Shown: positions 6,769 through 8,995 of the stretch, piece after piece | Position numbering within the stretch: the stretch's first letter is position 1 | How the letters are laid out: every line of letters begins with the position of its first letter | Notes under the pieces: model-generated | Databases searched by the model: none | The model's input: the letters and a program-made list of their open reading frames with translations, nothing else | What the model was told of the DNA's origin: nothing | From: a bacterium | GTDB lineage: Bacteria; DYJV01; JALVYZ01 | Reading direction: 5' to 3' | NCBI GenBank assembly: GCA_027037705.1 | Contig: JALVYZ010000290.1 | Location: forward strand, 1-8,995 | Length of the DNA stretch: 8,995 nt | Program-made: the position numbers and the translations under genes

Positions 6769-7950
6769 ATGAGAAAAAAAGCTTTAATTACTGGCATTAC
6801 AGGGCAAGATGGAGCTTATTTAGCAGAGTTATTATTGAACAAAGGTTATGAAGTTCATGGAATAAAAAGAAGAAGTTCTCTTTTTAACACTGAAAGAATA
6901 GACCATTTATATAAAGATCCCCATGAGGAAAATGTTAATTTTTTCCTACATTATGGAGAGATGACTGATAGTTTGAATTTAACAGCAATTATTCAAAAAA
7001 TCCAACCTGATGAAATTTATAATTTAGCTGCTCAATCTCATGTTGCAGTATCATTTGAACAACCAGAATATACTGCAAATGCTGACGGAATAGGGATACT
7101 AAGAATCCTTGAAGCTGTTAGATTGCTTGGATTAAAAGATAAAACAAAAATATATCAAGCTTCTACTTCTGAACTTTATGGTAAAGTAAAAGAAATTCCT
7201 CAAAATGAAAAGACACCTTTTTATCCAAGAAGTCCTTATGGTGTAGCAAAATTATATGCCTACTGGATAACAGTGAATTATAGAGAAGCTTATGGTATGT
7301 TTGCTTGTAATGGAATTCTTTTTAACCATGAATCACCAATTAGAGGAGAAACATTTGTTACAAGGAAAATTACAAGAGGAGCAGCAAGAATTTTATTGGG
7401 ACTTGATAAAAAGCTTTATCTTGGGAATTTAAATGCTAAAAGGGATTGGGGGCATGCAAAAGATTATGTAGAAGGGATGTGGCTTATATTACAGCAAGAT
7501 GAACCAGATGATTATGTACTGGCAACAGGTAAAACAACAGAAGTTAGGGAATTTGTAAGAATGGTTTTTGCTGAATTAGGAGTAGAAATTGAATTTAAAG
7601 GTAAAGGAGTTGATGAAAAAGGAGTTATTGTAAATGTAGAATTAGAAATTTTGAATTCTAAATTAGAAAATATCGGGATAGATAAAAATATAATTAAAAA
7701 TATAAAATCACAAGTTCAAAATCTTTTAGGAAAAGTTGTGGTTGAAGTAGATCCAAGATATTTTAGACCAGCTGAAGTTGATATACTTTTAGGAGATGCC
7801 ACAAAAGCAAGAAAAAAACTTGGATGGAAGCCAAAACATACTGTTAAAGAACTGGTGAAAGAAATGGTAGTATTCGATCTTGAAAAAAATTATAGAGAAT
7901 TATTACTTAAAAATTATGGGATTGAATTGCCAAAAAGTTGTGAATTGTAA
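6769..7950 (+). CDS. gmd: GDP-mannose 4,6-dehydratase
   Basis: A cytoplasmic short-chain dehydrogenase that converts GDP-D-mannose to GDP-4-keto-6-deoxymannose using a bound NADP cofactor. This is the first step to GDP-L-fucose and related 6-deoxysugars. The Rossmann motif GITGQDG is at residues 9-15, and the catalytic set appears as T133/S134/E135 in STSELYG and Y157-x3-K161 in SPYGVAK. The Gmd-typical [16 protein letters not shown] block is at 186-201 and the family C-terminal [12 protein letters not shown] at 327-338. The protein has 393 residues against about 373 for the E. coli enzyme. The extra length is mostly one Lys/Asn/Ile-rich insertion at about 290-322, between the GVDEKG element and VDPRYFRP. 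It is followed after 63 nt by fcl on the same strand, as in most GDP-fucose operons. Confidence 0.97.
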   Translation: MRKKALITGITGQDGAYLAELLLNKGYEVHGIKRRSSLFNTERIDHLYKDPHEENVNFFLHYGEMTDSLNLTAIIQKIQPDEIYNLAAQSHVAVSFEQPEYTANADGIGILRILEAVRLLGLKDKTKIYQASTSELYGKVKEIPQNEKTPFYPRSPYGVAKLYAYWITVNYREAYGMFACNGILFNHESPIRGETFVTRKITRGAARILLGLDKKLYLGNLNAKRDWGHAKDYVEGMWLILQQDEPDDYVLATGKTTEVREFVRMVFAELGVEIEFKGKGVDEKGVIVNVELEILNSKLENIGIDKNIIKNIKSQVQNLLGKVVVEVDPRYFRPAEVDILLGDATKARKKLGWKPKHTVKELVKEMVVFDLEKNYRELLLKNYGIELPKSCEL

Positions 7951-8013
7951 ATAAAAAATGTTAGTTAATTATGGAAAAATTACTATATTTAATAAATTTT
8001 AGTGAGGCTAAAA

Positions 8014-8995
8014 ATGATTCAGCAAAAAAATTTTTTACTAATTACAGGTTCTTGTCCCCCTATTACTGCTAACAGTAAAATTGTTGTATTCGGCGGTACT
8101 GGACTTGTAGGTAGTGCAATATTAAAAAAACTTGTAGAGAAAGGTTATAAAAATATATTAGCAACTTATAATAAAACTAATCCTGAAAAAATATATTTAC
8201 AGATTACTGATTACAGAGGAAAGATTATATTTATTCAAGTTGATCTTCTATCTCAACAAGCTGTTGCTGATTTTTTTAAAAAATACAAACCAGAATATGT
8301 TTTTCTTGCTGCTGCAAAGGTCGGAGGAATATTAGCAAATAATATATATAGAGCAGATTTTATTTATGAAAACTTACAAATTCAAAATAATGTGATATAT
8401 AATGCTTATAAATATGGAATTAAAAAGCTGTTATTTCTTGGTAGTAGTTGTATATACCCTAAAGATTGTCCTCAGCCAATAAAAGAAGATTATTTATTAA
8501 CTGGAGAACTTGAATATACAAATGAACCTTATGCAATTGCTAAAATTGCTGGAATAAAAATGTGTGAGAGTTTTAATTTGCAATACGGAACTAATTTTAT
8601 TTCTGTAATGCCAACAAATTTATATGGACCAAATGATAACTTTGACCTTGAAACATCTCATGTTTTACCAGCGCTTTTAAGGAAAATATATCTTGGAAAA
8701 TGCTTAGAAGAAAATAATTGGGAAGCGATTAGAAAAGATTTAAATAAAATTCCTCTTGAAGGAATTGATGGAAATGCAAGTGAAGAAGATATTTTAAAAA
8801 AATTAGAAAGATATGGGGTTTCATTGGAAATTCAAAAATCAAAATCTATAATAAAAATAGAAATATGGGGGACAGGAAATCCTCTTCGGGAATTTCTTTA
8901 TGTTGATGATATGGCAGATGCTTGTATTTATATTATGGAAAAGGTTAATTTTCAAGATCTTGTTACTCAGATGTCTAAAATGCCAAATTCAAAAA
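8014..8995 (+). CDS. fcl: GDP-L-fucose synthase (long form), 3' end beyond the window
   Basis: The frame is open for 327 codons to the window edge. The enzyme epimerises and reduces GDP-4-keto-6-deoxymannose to GDP-L-fucose, using the gmd product. GGTGLVG (27-33) binds NADP(H), and the catalytic triad appears as S144/S145 in GSSCIYP and Y173-x3-K177 in [23 protein letters not shown] (199-213) and [19 protein letters not shown] (285-303) are hallmark blocks. An insertion of about 50 residues (about 229-282) is, as I recall, typical of the long form known from Bacteroidetes and relatives, so most of the protein is probably visible. The start at 8014 has GAGG 6 nt upstream. It gives about 20 residues before the first strand, and the stretch at about 49-78 is longer than in common Fcl proteins. 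There is no in-frame ATG between 8014 and the NAD motif, so this start is the best available. Confidence 0.93.
   Translation, partial: MIQQKNFLLITGSCPPITANSKIVVFGGTGLVGSAILKKLVEKGYKNILATYNKTNPEKIYLQITDYRGKIIFIQVDLLSQQAVADFFKKYKPEYVFLAAAKVGGILANNIYRADFIYENLQIQNNVIYNAYKYGIKKLLFLGSSCIYPKDCPQPIKEDYLLTGELEYTNEPYAIAKIAGIKMCESFNLQYGTNFISVMPTNLYGPNDNFDLETSHVLPALLRKIYLGKCLEENNWEAIRKDLNKIPLEGIDGNASEEDILKKLERYGVSLEIQKSKSIIKIEIWGTGNPLREFLYVDDMADACIYIMEKVNFQDLVTQMSKMPNSK

Noticed and set aside
7971-8072. 33-codon plus-strand frame between gmd and fcl
   Set aside because: It overlaps the fcl start out of frame, has no SD of its own and resembles nothing; the fcl frame has the better SD.
1-8995. CRISPR array, rRNA or replication origin
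   Set aside because: No regularly spaced repeats, conserved rRNA stretches or DnaA-box clusters were seen on either strand.

Overview
The window is strongly AT-rich (roughly three quarters A+T by eye), with tightly packed operons, AAAGGAG-type ribosome binding sites and long A and T runs. With the protein flavour (an IS3-type transposase, a long-form GDP-fucose synthase, a fused phosphonate cytidylyltransferase/transaminase) this suggests a low-GC anaerobe, most likely of the Fusobacteriota (Leptotrichia/Fusobacterium-like). Other low-GC host-associated lineages such as spirochaetes cannot be excluded. The assignment is inference; there is no rRNA or other phylogenetic marker here.

Layout from left to right. 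(1) Positions 2-274, plus strand: the C-terminal part of an IS3-family DDE transposase running in from outside the window. (2) Positions 372-5216, minus strand: a compact four-gene 2-aminoethylphosphonate (AEP) operon, read right to left. It encodes a nucleotidyltransferase-PEP mutase fusion (aepX), phosphonopyruvate decarboxylase (aepY), a SAM-dependent methyltransferase, and a fusion of CMP-AEP-forming cytidylyltransferase (pntC) with AEP transaminase. Junctions are TAA/ATG abutting, a 13-nt gap, and a 4-nt ATGA overlap. (3) Positions 5217-6518: about 1.3 kb with no convincing intact gene. It holds a likely promoter for the operon, imperfect palindromes, a short frame resembling a decayed GIY-YIG nuclease, and a perfect 12-bp hairpin that probably terminates the tRNA transcript. 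(4) Positions 6519-6592, minus strand: tRNA-Arg(ACG). (5) Positions 6769-8995, plus strand: gmd, then the first 327 codons of fcl (running off the end), which make GDP-L-fucose from GDP-mannose.

How the genes work together. The minus-strand operon turns phosphoenolpyruvate into phosphonopyruvate, phosphonoacetaldehyde, AEP and finally CMP-AEP, the activated donor used to decorate surface glycans or lipids with AEP. A methyltransferase is embedded in the operon, so the final decoration may be a methylated phosphonate. The divergent gmd-fcl pair supplies GDP-fucose, again a surface-glycan precursor. The region therefore looks like part of a cell-surface polysaccharide or LPS locus next to a tRNA gene and a mobile element. 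No transferase that would attach AEP to an acceptor is visible.

The most interesting points are the two unrelated nucleotidyltransferase domains in one AEP pathway, each fused to a different enzyme, and the operon-embedded methyltransferase of unknown acceptor.
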